A stretch of DNA of 64,000 nucleotides, from assembly GCA_020848545.1 (NCBI GenBank), contig JADLHZ010000036.1:53326-117325 (forward strand). Reading direction: 5' to 3'. Each line of letters starts with the position of its first letter. The first letter of the stretch is position 1. The notes below the pieces were generated by a model. That model saw only the letters and a program-made list of their open reading frames with translations, ran no database searches and was not told where the DNA came from. A program made the translations under genes and the position numbers. This DNA is from Deltaproteobacteria bacterium (GTDB lineage: Bacteria; Myxococcota; JADLHZ01). Positions 25,714-33,834 of the stretch are shown in pieces.

Positions 25714-26444
25714 CCGCGTTCCGGGTGCTCACCTTGTTTCCTGACCTGCTGAGCTCGGCCTTCCACGAGACCGCCGGTCTGCTCGGTAAAGCGGTGAAGA
25801 ACAGCGTCATCAGCGTGACGCCGCACGACCTCCGCGCGTACGGCATCGGCCAGTACAACAGCCTCGACGACGAGCCCTACGGCGGCGGCGGCGGCATGCT
25901 CATGCGCGTCGAGCCGTGGTCGAGAGCGATCGCCGACGTGCGCGCCGCCGTGGCGAACGTGCACGTCGTCATGCTCTCGCCCGCCGCGCAGCCGCTGACC
26001 CAGGCGCGCGTGCGTCGTTTGGCCGAGCGCGACGCCATTGCGCTCTGCTGCCCGCGCTACGAAGGGGTCGACGAGCGCGTGCTCGCGTACTGCGACGAGG
26101 TGCTCTCGCTCGGCGACTTCGTGCTCTCGGGCGGCGAGTACGCGGCGCTCTGCGTGATCGACGCGGTCGCGCGTTTGCGCCCGGGCTTCATGGGCAAGGC
26201 GGAGGCGCCCGTGGATGAGAGCTACGCACACCCGGGGCGCATCGAGCACGCGCAATACACGCGGCCGCCGTCCTTCGAAGGGCGCGATGTGCCGAAGGTG
26301 CTGATGTCCGGCAACCACAAAGACATCGCCGCGTTTCGCCGCGCCTCGCAGCTTGCGCGGACCGTTGAGCGCAGGCCGGATCTCTTGCAGCGCTTTCCGC
26401 TCTTGCGTGAGGAATGGGCACTCCTGCGGGCGCCGCCGGAATAA
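25710..26444 (+). CDS. trmD: tRNA (guanine-N1)-methyltransferase TrmD
   Basis: 244 aa, usual length. SPOUT knotted methyltransferase: LTLFPDLL at the start, GGGGGMLMRVEPW, CPRYEGVDERV, SLGDFVLSGGEYAAL, and a C-terminal domain with PPSFEGRDVPKVLMSGNH. It makes m1G37 in tRNA, preventing frameshifts. The ATG overlaps the rimM stop. In most bacteria rplS follows directly; here about 3.1 kb with a hybrid histidine kinase intervenes. Confidence 0.97.
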   Translation: MTAFRVLTLFPDLLSSAFHETAGLLGKAVKNSVISVTPHDLRAYGIGQYNSLDDEPYGGGGGMLMRVEPWSRAIADVRAAVANVHVVMLSPAAQPLTQARVRRLAERDAIALCCPRYEGVDERVLAYCDEVLSLGDFVLSGGEYAALCVIDAVARLRPGFMGKAEAPVDESYAHPGRIEHAQYTRPPSFEGRDVPKVLMSGNHKDIAAFRRASQLARTVERRPDLLQRFPLLREEWALLRAPPE

Positions 26445-26520
26445 CTGGAGAGATCGCGAAAAAGTATTTATCCTCGAAAGGCGGCGACACGGACCCGCCG
26501 CGCGGGGTACACCGATCATC

Positions 26521-26610
26521 ATGGCTGGTGAGCCGATACTCGTCGTCGACGACAACGAAATGAACGCGAAGCGTCTGCTCCGGGTCATCAGCCCCACCGC
26601 GAGCTCATGA
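26521..26610 (+). pseudogene. Truncated response-regulator receiver domain (29 aa)
   Basis: A short frame from ATG 26521 encodes the first strand and helix of a receiver domain (EPILVVDDNEMNAKRLLRVI, including the DD acidic pair) and then stops after a few unrelated residues. Its stop overlaps the ATG of the hybrid kinase (ATGA), so it could act as a coupled leader peptide. The likeliest origin is an internal deletion of a receiver gene or of an earlier N-terminus of the kinase. The 76 bp before it hold no clear promoter. Confidence 0.6.
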
Positions 26611-29537
26611 CCCGGTCGATCCTCGTCATCGACGACAACCCGGTGACGCGTAAAATCGTGCGCGCAGCGTTGCAGCGTGGCGACTGGCGCGTGACCGAAG
26701 CGGAGTCCGCGAGCGCGGCGTTGGCAGCGCTCGCCCGGGAGTGGCCCGACGTGATCCTGCAAGATCTCGTGCTCCCGGATCTCAACGGCTTCGAGCTCGC
26801 GCTGCAGATTCGCGCGCTGCCCGGCGGCGGCGAGGTGCCGATCATCGCGTTCTCGGGCTTGCTCTCTGCCAGCGACGAAGCGCGGCTCGCGCTCAGCGGC
26901 TTCGACGACGTCATCGCCAAGCCGATCGAGCCGTCACGGCTGCGGCACATCTTGGACGCGCTGGCGCCCCAGCGAGCCAAGGAGGTCGAACGCTATGGCG
27001 AGGGCAAGCGTGTGATCATCGCCGACGATGACGGGGCGCAGCTCAAGCTCCTGCGCATTCGCTTGGAGCACGCCGGGTTCGAGGCGATCACGGCGCGTGA
27101 TGGCGCCGAGGTCATGGCGAAGCTGCTCCAACACAAAGGCGGCGCGATCGACGCGGTCATCTCCGATGTGATGATGCCGAACGTCGACGGCTTCGCGCTC
27201 ACGCTCGAGATCAAGCAAAACGAGGCTTACTCCGCGATCCCGGTGCTGCTCGTGACGTCGAGCTTCGTCGACCGCGCCGATCGTGAGCTCGCGCTTCGCC
27301 TCGGCGCCAGCGACCTCTTGCTGCGCACGCCGGATCTCGCGGAGGTGCAAGCGCGGCTGCGGTCGCTGCTCAGCGAGCGCACGCCGACCGCCGACACTGT
27401 TCGCCAAGAAGAGCTCCCCCAGCTCGAGCGCGAGCGTGCCGTCCGACTGATGCACCAGCTCGAACGACAAGTCGCGATCAACAGCGGCATGTCGCAACGA
27501 AGCGCGATGCTCTCCGCCGAGATCGCCGTGCTTTCCGGCGTCTCGGACGCGATCGTCAAAGGCCGCGACATCGAAGCCGTGCTCGATGAGGTGCTCGCCG
27601 CGTGCTTCGACGCCGGCGCCATCGCGATCGGCGCGTTATATCTGCTCGGCGGCCCCGAGCGCGCGATCGACGTACGCCAGATCGGTCACTGCGGTGCGTT
27701 GCGCACGCTTTTTACCGACGCCGACGAGCTGCGTCAGGTCCTCATCGGCCAATCCCCGCGACTCGTGCGCGAGAGCCAACCGCCGACGCCGGGCTTCTCG
27801 CGCCTGTTCGCCGAGACCCACGCGCCGGCGGTGCTGGTCGTGCCGCTCGTGCACGCCGGGGAGACGCTCGGCGCGATCGCCATGTTGTCGGCCGGCCGCG
27901 ATCTCTCGCGGGAAGACTGGCTGAGCTTCGCGCAAGGCGTCGGTAATCAGATGGCGCTGTCGCTCGCGCTCGCCAAAGCCGTCGAAGAAAAGCGCCGTTC
28001 AGAGGAGCGCACGCGCGAGAACGAAGCGCTCCTCCGCCTCGTGCTCGACAACCTGGTCGAAGCCGTCGTCGTCGCCGATCGCGACGGCCGGCACATCCTG
28101 TGGAACGGCGCTGCGGCAAAGCTCGGACCGGTGCTCGAGCGCACGACGGAAGGCAGCGTGCAGTACTTCGCTGCCGACGGCGTGACGCCGATCCCCCCAG
28201 GCGCGCTGCCGCTCGATCGCGCGATCCGAGGCGAGGCGGTCGAGGCGGTCGACGTGCTCGCAAAGCAGGTCCAAAAGGAGCAGGCGCTCTGGCTCAACGT
28301 CAACGCGCGCCCCCTGGTCAGCGCCGACGGCGGGCACAAGGGCGGCGTCGCTGTCTTTCGCGACGTGACCCAGAAGCGCCAAGGCGAAGCGCAGCTCATC
28401 GCGTCGGAGCGCATGGCCTCGGTCGGCATGCTCGCCGCCGGCGTCGCGCACGAGATCAACAATCCGCTCGCGGCGTTGATCTCGAACATCGAGCTCGCGC
28501 TGCGCCAAGTCGCTGCATTGCCGCCGGAGTCCGCCGAGAAAGAGGAGCTCCAAGCCGAGCTCGCCGACGCGCGCACAGCCGCGGATCGCGTGAGGCTCAT
28601 CGTCCGCGATCTCAAGATGTTCGCACGCTCTGACGACGCGAGCGTCGTCGCCGTCGACGTGCAGAAGGTGCTCGAGTCGACCTTGCGCATGGCGTGGAAC
28701 GAGATTCGGCACCGGGCGCACCTGAAGAAGCGCTTCGAACCCGTGCCGATGGCGATCGGCACCGCGGCGAAGCTCGCGCAGGTGTTTCTGAACCTCTTGG
28801 TGAACGCTGCGCAGGCGATCGGCGTCGGCCACGCCGACAAGAACGAGATCAGCGTCAGCACGAGCGTGACCGCCGACCAGCGCGTGGTCGTCGAGATCGG
28901 CGACACCGGCCACGGCATGAGCCCGGAGGTGCAACGGCGCCTCTTCACGCCCTTCTTCACGACGAAGCCGGTGGGCAGCGGCACCGGGCTCGGCCTGTCG
29001 ATCTGCCACCGCATCATCCACGAGCTCGGCGGCGAGATCACGGTGCGCAGCGAAGTGGGCAAGGGCACGGTGTTCAGCGTCATCCTCACGGCCGCGCGTG
29101 CCGAACGCTCCGAGACCTCCGGCGCTCCGGCCGAGGTCATCGCGCCGCCGCCGCGCCCGACCCGCCGCGGGCGCGTCCTCGTCATCGACGACGAAGCGAT
29201 GATCGGCGCCGCGCTCCGGCGGACGCTCGCCAAGTTCCATGACGTGACCGCGATGACTGCCGCCGACGAGGCGTTGGCCGCGCTCAAGGCCGGCGCCGAC
29301 TACGACATGATCTTCTGCGACCTCATGATGCCGAAGATGAGCGGAATGGACTTCTACGAGGCGATCGCCCGCGAACTTCCTGCCCTCACGACGCGCATCG
29401 TCTTTCTCTCCGGCGGCGCCTTCACGGAGCGCGCGCGCGCGTTCCTCGAAAAGGTCCCAAATCCGCGCGTCGAAAAGCCTTTCGACGGCCCCGAGGTCGT
29501 CGAGTTGGTCAACGTATGCCTTCAGGTCTTCGACTGA
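26607..29537 (+). CDS. Hybrid sensor histidine kinase, REC-REC-GAF-PAS-HisKA-HATPase-REC
   Basis: 976 aa, no membrane segment, so cytoplasmic. REC1 is about 4-115 (phosphoacceptor Asp53), REC2 about 132-250 (Asp187), GAF about 300-450 and PAS about 470-590. HisKA has MLAAGVAHEINNPL (His615). HATPase covers about 700-830 with the N-box NLLVNAAQAI, G1 DTGHGM and G2 GTGLGLSI. REC3 is about 850-970 (Asp905). The four-site His/Asp layout suggests a phosphorelay with inputs from other kinases. It sits between trmD and rplS, normally adjacent ribosomal-operon genes, and may be co-transcribed with them. The signal and output are unknown. Confidence 0.9.
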   Translation: MTRSILVIDDNPVTRKIVRAALQRGDWRVTEAESASAALAALAREWPDVILQDLVLPDLNGFELALQIRALPGGGEVPIIAFSGLLSASDEARLALSGFDDVIAKPIEPSRLRHILDALAPQRAKEVERYGEGKRVIIADDDGAQLKLLRIRLEHAGFEAITARDGAEVMAKLLQHKGGAIDAVISDVMMPNVDGFALTLEIKQNEAYSAIPVLLVTSSFVDRADRELALRLGASDLLLRTPDLAEVQARLRSLLSERTPTADTVRQEELPQLERERAVRLMHQLERQVAINSGMSQRSAMLSAEIAVLSGVSDAIVKGRDIEAVLDEVLAACFDAGAIAIGALYLLGGPERAIDVRQIGHCGALRTLFTDADELRQVLIGQSPRLVRESQPPTPGFSRLFAETHAPAVLVVPLVHAGETLGAIAMLSAGRDLSREDWLSFAQGVGNQMALSLALAKAVEEKRRSEERTRENEALLRLVLDNLVEAVVVADRDGRHILWNGAAAKLGPVLERTTEGSVQYFAADGVTPIPPGALPLDRAIRGEAVEAVDVLAKQVQKEQALWLNVNARPLVSADGGHKGGVAVFRDVTQKRQGEAQLIASERMASVGMLAAGVAHEINNPLAALISNIELALRQVAALPPESAEKEELQAELADARTAADRVRLIVRDLKMFARSDDASVVAVDVQKVLESTLRMAWNEIRHRAHLKKRFEPVPMAIGTAAKLAQVFLNLLVNAAQAIGVGHADKNEISVSTSVTADQRVVVEIGDTGHGMSPEVQRRLFTPFFTTKPVGSGTGLGLSICHRIIHELGGEITVRSEVGKGTVFSVILTAARAERSETSGAPAEVIAPPPRPTRRGRVLVIDDEAMIGAALRRTLAKFHDVTAMTAADEALAALKAGADYDMIFCDLMMPKMSGMDFYEAIARELPALTTRIVFLSGGAFTERARAFLEKVPNPRVEKPFDGPEVVELVNVCLQVFD

Positions 29538-29559
29538 GCGGGGGCACTGCGGACGGCTA

Positions 29560-29588
29560 TTGACAACGCCCGGAGAACCACGCATATC
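29560..29588 (+). promoter_or_regulatory. Promoter of rplS
   Basis: TTGACA (29560-29565), a 17-bp spacer and CATATC (29583-29588) lie 30 bp upstream of rplS. A dedicated promoter would uncouple rplS from the kinase inserted upstream. Confidence 0.65.
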
Positions 29589-29618
29589 CCGCGACCTTTC
29601 CGAAGCTGGGAGCTCGTG

Positions 29619-29996
29619 ATGAAAAAGATCCTCCGTGATCTCGAAGTGGCGCAACTGCGCAAAGACCATCCGGATTTTCGCGTGGGCGACACCGTCCGCG
29701 TGCAAGCGAAGATCAAAGAAGGCGACAAAGAGCGCACGCAGGCCTTTGAAGGCGTGTTGATCGCCGTTCGCGGCGGCGGCGTGCAAGAGAGCATCGTCGT
29801 GCGCAAGATGAGCTACGGCGTCGGCGTCGAGCGCGTCTTTCCGCTGCACTCACCCGCGGTCGAGCAAGTCGAGCTCGTGGCCCGCGGCAATGTCCGCCGT
29901 GCCAAGCTCTACTACCTGCGTGATCTGATGGGTAAAGCGGCCCGCATCAAGGGCGGCGAGCAGCGGACGGCTGGCGCGGCCCAAGCTCAGGCGTAA
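29619..29996 (+). CDS. rplS: 50S ribosomal protein L19
   Basis: 125 aa. L19 signatures: [49 protein letters not shown] and [17 protein letters not shown]19 lies at the 30S-50S interface. The ATG at 29619 is chosen over a GTG directly before it. It normally ends the rpsP-rimM-trmD operon; here it has its own TTGACA promoter and is separated from trmD by a hybrid kinase. The C-terminus has a short Ala/Gln-rich tail. Confidence 0.96.
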   Translation: MKKILRDLEVAQLRKDHPDFRVGDTVRVQAKIKEGDKERTQAFEGVLIAVRGGGVQESIVVRKMSYGVGVERVFPLHSPAVEQVELVARGNVRRAKLYYLRDLMGKAARIKGGEQRTAGAAQAQA

Positions 29997-30144
29997 CGCC
30001 GCTCGGTCGTAGGCAGCGGGCTTGCGCCTCGTCGACCAAGGTGCTGACAAAGCGATGGCGCGGGTCTTTGTGCCGTGTCTCTAGCGTCCCGAGCACGCTC
30101 GGCTCCAGTCGGTGAAAAGCGTTGAGCAGGTCGCTTGCGATCAT
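29947..30144 (-). CDS. Possible small protein or gene remnant (65 aa)
   Basis: A minus-strand frame from ATG 30144 reads [20 protein letters not shown] and then [20 protein letters not shown], which looks more protein-like than the surrounding noise, but it overlaps the last 50 bp of rplS. No family is recognised and no ribosome-binding site is evident. It occupies most of the 193-bp rplS-rnd gap. It could be a decayed fragment or chance. Confidence 0.2.
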   Translation of the reverse strand: MIASDLLNAFHRLEPSVLGTLETRHKDPRHRFVSTLVDEAQARCLRPSGVTPELGPRQPSAARRP

Positions 30145-30189
30145 GCCGCGATTGTCGGACGGAAGCGGACGCGAGGCAAAAATTCGGAC

Positions 30190-31314
30190 ATGTCGGACGA
30201 GACCTTAGAGCTCTGCGCCAGCAACGAGGACTTGGATAGGGCCGTCGGCCGCGCCCTAGCGAGCGAAGCCGTCGCGGTCGACACCGAATCCGACTCTTTC
30301 TACCACTACCGGGAAAAGATCTGCCTCGTGCAGCTCAGCTTCGCCGAGCGCGGCGTGCGGAAGGACGTCATCGTCGATCCGCTGGCGCCTGGGCTCGATC
30401 TCGTGCGCATGAAGCCCCTGCTCGAGTCGCCGAAGGTGAAGGTCTTCCACGACGTCGGCTACGATCTCTTGCTCTGCAAGAAGCACCTGCAGGTCGCCCC
30501 GCGGCCGGTGTTCGACACGATGCTCGGCCTGCGCATGCTCGGCACGAAGAGCTTCGGTCTCGGCGCGGTGTTGAAGGAGCGCTTCCAGCTCGATCTCGAC
30601 AAAGGCCTGCAGCGCTCGGACTGGTCGCTCCGCCCGTTGACGCGCGAGCAGCTCGAGTACGCGGCGAACGACACGCGCTACCTGCTGCCCCTCGCGGAGC
30701 AAGTCGAGAAAGAGCTCAAGGAGATGGGCCGCTACGGCTGGTTCTCCGAGGAGTGCGAGCGGCTGCTGACGAAAGAGCCCGCCGAGCCGCGCAGCGAAGA
30801 CGAGCGCTTCCTCCAGACGAAGGGCATCAAGAAGCTGAAGGGCGAAGCACTGGCCGTCGCGCGCGCTCTCTACGGCCTGCGCGAGCACTTCGCGTCGGAG
30901 TGGGACAAGCCGCCGTTCCGGGTGTTCTCGAACGAAACGCTCTTCGCCCTCGCCGCCGAGCGCCCGCCGGACAAGCGCACGCTCTCGCGCATGAAGGGCC
31001 TCTCGCACCGCGTGGTGCAGAGCGCTGGCGATCGCATCGTGCAAGCGTGCGTGGCGCCGCCGACCTTCGACGCGCCGGCGCGGCCGCATCGCAGCGCCGA
31101 CGAACAGCGCCAGCAGCAGCTCGTCGACGAACGCTTCGAAAAACTGCGCGAGCGGCGTAAGACCCTGGCCGCCGAGCTCAAGCTCGATCCCGAGGTGCTC
31201 GTGTCGAACGCGACGCTTTGGGACTTCGCGAAGGCTGATGCGCCGGACGTGGAAGCCCACCCAGACTTTCGCGGCTGGCGGCGTGAGATCATCGGCAGCA
31301 AGCTCGTCGGCTAA
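30190..31314 (+). CDS. rnd: Ribonuclease D
   Basis: 374 aa from ATG 30190; an open 26-codon extension upstream is not needed for the fold. The DEDDy exonuclease domain (about 8-180) shows VAVDTESDSF (D, E), VFHDVGYDL (D) and YAANDTRYL (Y-x-x-x-D). An HRDC domain follows at about 200-280 (LQTKGIKKLKGEALAVARAL). It trims tRNA precursors and other structured RNA 3' ends. It lies between ribosomal genes and a run of hypothetical genes on the same strand. Confidence 0.9.
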   Translation: MSDETLELCASNEDLDRAVGRALASEAVAVDTESDSFYHYREKICLVQLSFAERGVRKDVIVDPLAPGLDLVRMKPLLESPKVKVFHDVGYDLLLCKKHLQVAPRPVFDTMLGLRMLGTKSFGLGAVLKERFQLDLDKGLQRSDWSLRPLTREQLEYAANDTRYLLPLAEQVEKELKEMGRYGWFSEECERLLTKEPAEPRSEDERFLQTKGIKKLKGEALAVARALYGLREHFASEWDKPPFRVFSNETLFALAAERPPDKRTLSRMKGLSHRVVQSAGDRIVQACVAPPTFDAPARPHRSADEQRQQQLVDERFEKLRERRKTLAAELKLDPEVLVSNATLWDFAKADAPDVEAHPDFRGWRREIIGSKLVG

Positions 31315-31360
31315 AGCAGGCATCGACACCGGCCGGCGCGGCTGCTACTCACGCGGCACC

Positions 31361-31651
31361 ATGGCAACGACTCACCACTGCCACAAGTGCAAGAACTCCT
31401 TCGAGCTCGAAGTGAAGATGGGGCGCCGCGACGAGTGCCCCCACTGCGGCGCCGACCTGCACTGCTGCAAGAACTGCAAGTACTACGATCCGGCCTCGCA
31501 CAACGAGTGCAAGGAGCACATCTCGGAGTACATCCCGGACAAAGAGCGCGCGAACTTCTGCTCGATGTTCACCTACCGAGACGGCGCCTTCGGCTTCGAC
31601 AGCGACGTCAACTCGGCCAAGGCGAAGCTCGAAGCCCTCTTCAAGAAATAA
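31361..31651 (+). CDS. Small zinc-ribbon protein
   Basis: 96 aa from the ATG at 31361. Three Cys clusters are visible: HCHKCKNSF, CPHCGADL and CCKNCKYYD, plus NECKEH. They could hold one or two zinc ions. The C-terminal half is short and helical (NSAKAKLEALF). Small ribbon proteins of this sort are common but uncharacterised. Its stop TAA overlaps the ATG of the next gene by one base (TAATG), so the pair is coupled. Confidence 0.65.
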   Translation: MATTHHCHKCKNSFELEVKMGRRDECPHCGADLHCCKNCKYYDPASHNECKEHISEYIPDKERANFCSMFTYRDGAFGFDSDVNSAKAKLEALFKK

Positions 31652-32508
31652 TGTCGGGCGCCCCGCCGAAGAAGCCACCGCCGAAGCCGGGTGCGAAGGC
31701 CGCCGCACCGCCGCCGCCGCCCGAGCCGCCGCCACCGCCAAAGCCCGCCGATCAGATCGAGAAGCCGCGCGCGTTCTCGGCGATGGACAAGATCGGATCG
31801 AAGGCGGGACCAGCGCCGAGCGCGCAAGACAAGACCTATGAAGTGCTCGCGGCGCCCGCCGCACCGCCAGCCGATCACGGCGTGAAGGACGCCGAGCGCT
31901 TGAAGATCGTCTCGCGCGGGCCAACGCTCGTGCAGGCCGAGCGGCAGTGGCTGGAAAAATTGCAGGCGAAGCTCATGCTCGGCGCGCCGATCGCGTCGAA
32001 GAAGCTCGGCTTCGGCCTGTGGAAGAAGAAGCACGAGACGAAGGCGCAGCTCGCCGAGGCGCTCGGACAAACGGTCGCGCCGATCTTCGCCAAGATCTGG
32101 CAGTTCGAGATGCCGGCGTTCGCCGCGACCGAAGACGAAGCGATCTTCCAAGCGCCGCTCGTCGAGGTGAGCGGCGAGCCCCCGCTGCATCCGTCGTACG
32201 CGAACGACACGCGCGCCTACGCCCTGAACATCCACCAAGACGACGTGCGGCACGTGGCGCACGGTTACGTGATGGCGCTCGCGCACGTGTGGTTTCGGGC
32301 GTTGATCGCCTTGAAGCGCTCGGCCGGCGCCGACGCGGCGGTGCAAGCGAGCGGGCTCAACAAGGAGCAGCTCTACGCGCTCGAAGTGAACTTCTGTCAG
32401 TACTATGTGCCGTCGAGCCTCGTCGCGTACTTCGAAGCGCAGCCGCTGCGGGCGCTCGCGCGCGAAATCGCCAACCGTTTCAGGAAAGTAGCGTTCGGCG
32501 GTCAGTAA
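31651..32508 (+). CDS. Hypothetical protein with proline-rich N-terminus
   Basis: 285 aa. The first 45 residues are a Pro/Lys/Ala-rich disordered region. A linker follows, then a mostly helical domain from about 95 to the end (LVQAERQWLEKLQAKLMLG ... LEVNFCQYYVPSSLVAYFEA). No signal peptide, catalytic motif or recognised family. It is coupled to the zinc-ribbon gene upstream, which suggests a joint function. It is followed after 15 bp by the beta-helix gene. Confidence 0.5.
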   Translation: MSGAPPKKPPPKPGAKAAAPPPPPEPPPPPKPADQIEKPRAFSAMDKIGSKAGPAPSAQDKTYEVLAAPAAPPADHGVKDAERLKIVSRGPTLVQAERQWLEKLQAKLMLGAPIASKKLGFGLWKKKHETKAQLAEALGQTVAPIFAKIWQFEMPAFAATEDEAIFQAPLVEVSGEPPLHPSYANDTRAYALNIHQDDVRHVAHGYVMALAHVWFRALIALKRSAGADAAVQASGLNKEQLYALEVNFCQYYVPSSLVAYFEAQPLRALAREIANRFRKVAFGGQ

Positions 32509-32523
32509 GGTAACCTCGCACAC

Positions 32524-33834
32524 ATGCGCTTTCTGGCCGGGCTTTTGCTGTGCGGGATCGCGCTCGCCCCAGTCACAATCGCCACGGTCTCTACGGTCGC
32601 CCAAGCCGCAACCCACTACGTCGCGACGAGCGGCAGCAGAGACGCCGCCGCGAGCGATCCCAGCGCACCGACCTCCGACGTTTGTAAAGCGATCCACCAA
32701 GCCAAAGACGGCGATCAAGTGTGGATCGGCGAGGGCAACTACACCCTCTCGGCGCACTGCACGATCGCGCAGCGACGCTTGCAGATCTTGGGCGGCTACG
32801 GCGCCGGGTTCAAAGAGCGCGATCCGCTCGGTACGATCAGCAAGCTCGCGGTGAAGAAAGCGGCGTTCTGGCTCGGCGAGAAGGCCGACGACGTGAGCTT
32901 CGAAGGGTTGCTGATCGACGGCGGCGGCAGCGACGCCTACGGCCCCGGCGTGTGCAGCGAGTGTCTGCGCGGCGTCTACAATCCCGCGACGGACGTGCCG
33001 CTCGTGATGCTCGACAAGACCGGACGCGCGCGCTTCGCCAACATGATCTTCGTCAACGCGCCAGGCGGCGCCGTCGCCGGCGAAGTGCGCGGCGCCGTCA
33101 GCTTCGACAACGTGGCGATGGTCAACAGCCGGCCCTTTGCGCTCAAGATCGCCGGCGCGTGTGGCTACTCGGCGCCTCAGTGCGTCGACTTGTCGCTGAA
33201 GAACGCGAGCTTCGTGTGGGCCTGGCGGCAAGCACCGGAGGACGCGGCACCGGGAGGCTCGAGCGTCATCGTGGGGCAGGGCGTGTTCGCGCGCATCGAG
33301 AGGAGCGTCTTCGCTTACGCCGATCGGGTCGCGGTCGAGCTCGACGGCAACGCGCCGCAGGAGCTCGCGCTCGCGTCGATCATCACCTTCGACAACCGGC
33401 AAGGCGACGTCGGGCTTGCCGCCGCCGGCGCTTTGAAGGCGCAGCCGATCGCGCTCGTCGGCGCCGACGTCGGCGTGCGGGGCGCCGGGCCCTTCGGACG
33501 CATGGAGCGGCTCGCGCTGCCGTGGGATCCTGACTACCTGCAGCGCTACCTCGCCCGGGCCCAGCGCATGTTCTACGGCGCACGGCTCTCGGCGGATCGC
33601 GCGTATTTTTTGTCGCCGGCCCAGGATGCGGGCATGAAGGCCCTACCGGGCTCGCGCCTGAGCTACGAGGTCGCGGTGAACGGCGGAGTACCGGTCGCGC
33701 GCGCGCCCGATCCGAGCGCGACACCGGAGCCGGCCAAGGATCCGAAAGAGCTCAAGGCGGAAGCGAAGAAGAAGGCGCTGCTCTTGAAGAAGCAGGGCAA
33801 GAAGAACGGCGGAAAGAAAGGTAAGGGGAAGTGA
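32524..33834 (+). CDS. Secreted right-handed beta-helix-type protein
   Basis: 436 aa. N-terminal signal peptide (about 1-28). The next segment ATHYVATSGSRDAAAS...A is the usual opening of DUF1565-like/parallel beta-helix proteins, with AKDGDQVWIGEGNYTL and short solenoid turns after it (FEGLLIDGGG, FANMIFVNAPGGAV, FDNVAMVNS). Five or more Cys may form disulfides. The C-terminus is strikingly Lys-rich (AEAKKKALLLKKQGKKNGG). Likely periplasmic or surface-exposed, possibly carbohydrate-binding. Its stop overlaps the GTG of the adenylate cyclase, so it belongs to that operon. Confidence 0.65.
   Translation: MRFLAGLLLCGIALAPVTIATVSTVAQAATHYVATSGSRDAAASDPSAPTSDVCKAIHQAKDGDQVWIGEGNYTLSAHCTIAQRRLQILGGYGAGFKERDPLGTISKLAVKKAAFWLGEKADDVSFEGLLIDGGGSDAYGPGVCSECLRGVYNPATDVPLVMLDKTGRARFANMIFVNAPGGAVAGEVRGAVSFDNVAMVNSRPFALKIAGACGYSAPQCVDLSLKNASFVWAWRQAPEDAAPGGSSVIVGQGVFARIERSVFAYADRVAVELDGNAPQELALASIITFDNRQGDVGLAAAGALKAQPIALVGADVGVRGAGPFGRMERLALPWDPDYLQRYLARAQRMFYGARLSADRAYFLSPAQDAGMKALPGSRLSYEVAVNGGVPVARAPDPSATPEPAKDPKELKAEAKKKALLLKKQGKKNGGKKGKGK

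Noticed and set aside
27999..29849. 616-residue minus-strand frame opposite the histidine kinase and rplS
   Set aside because: It crosses two real genes and shows no domain.
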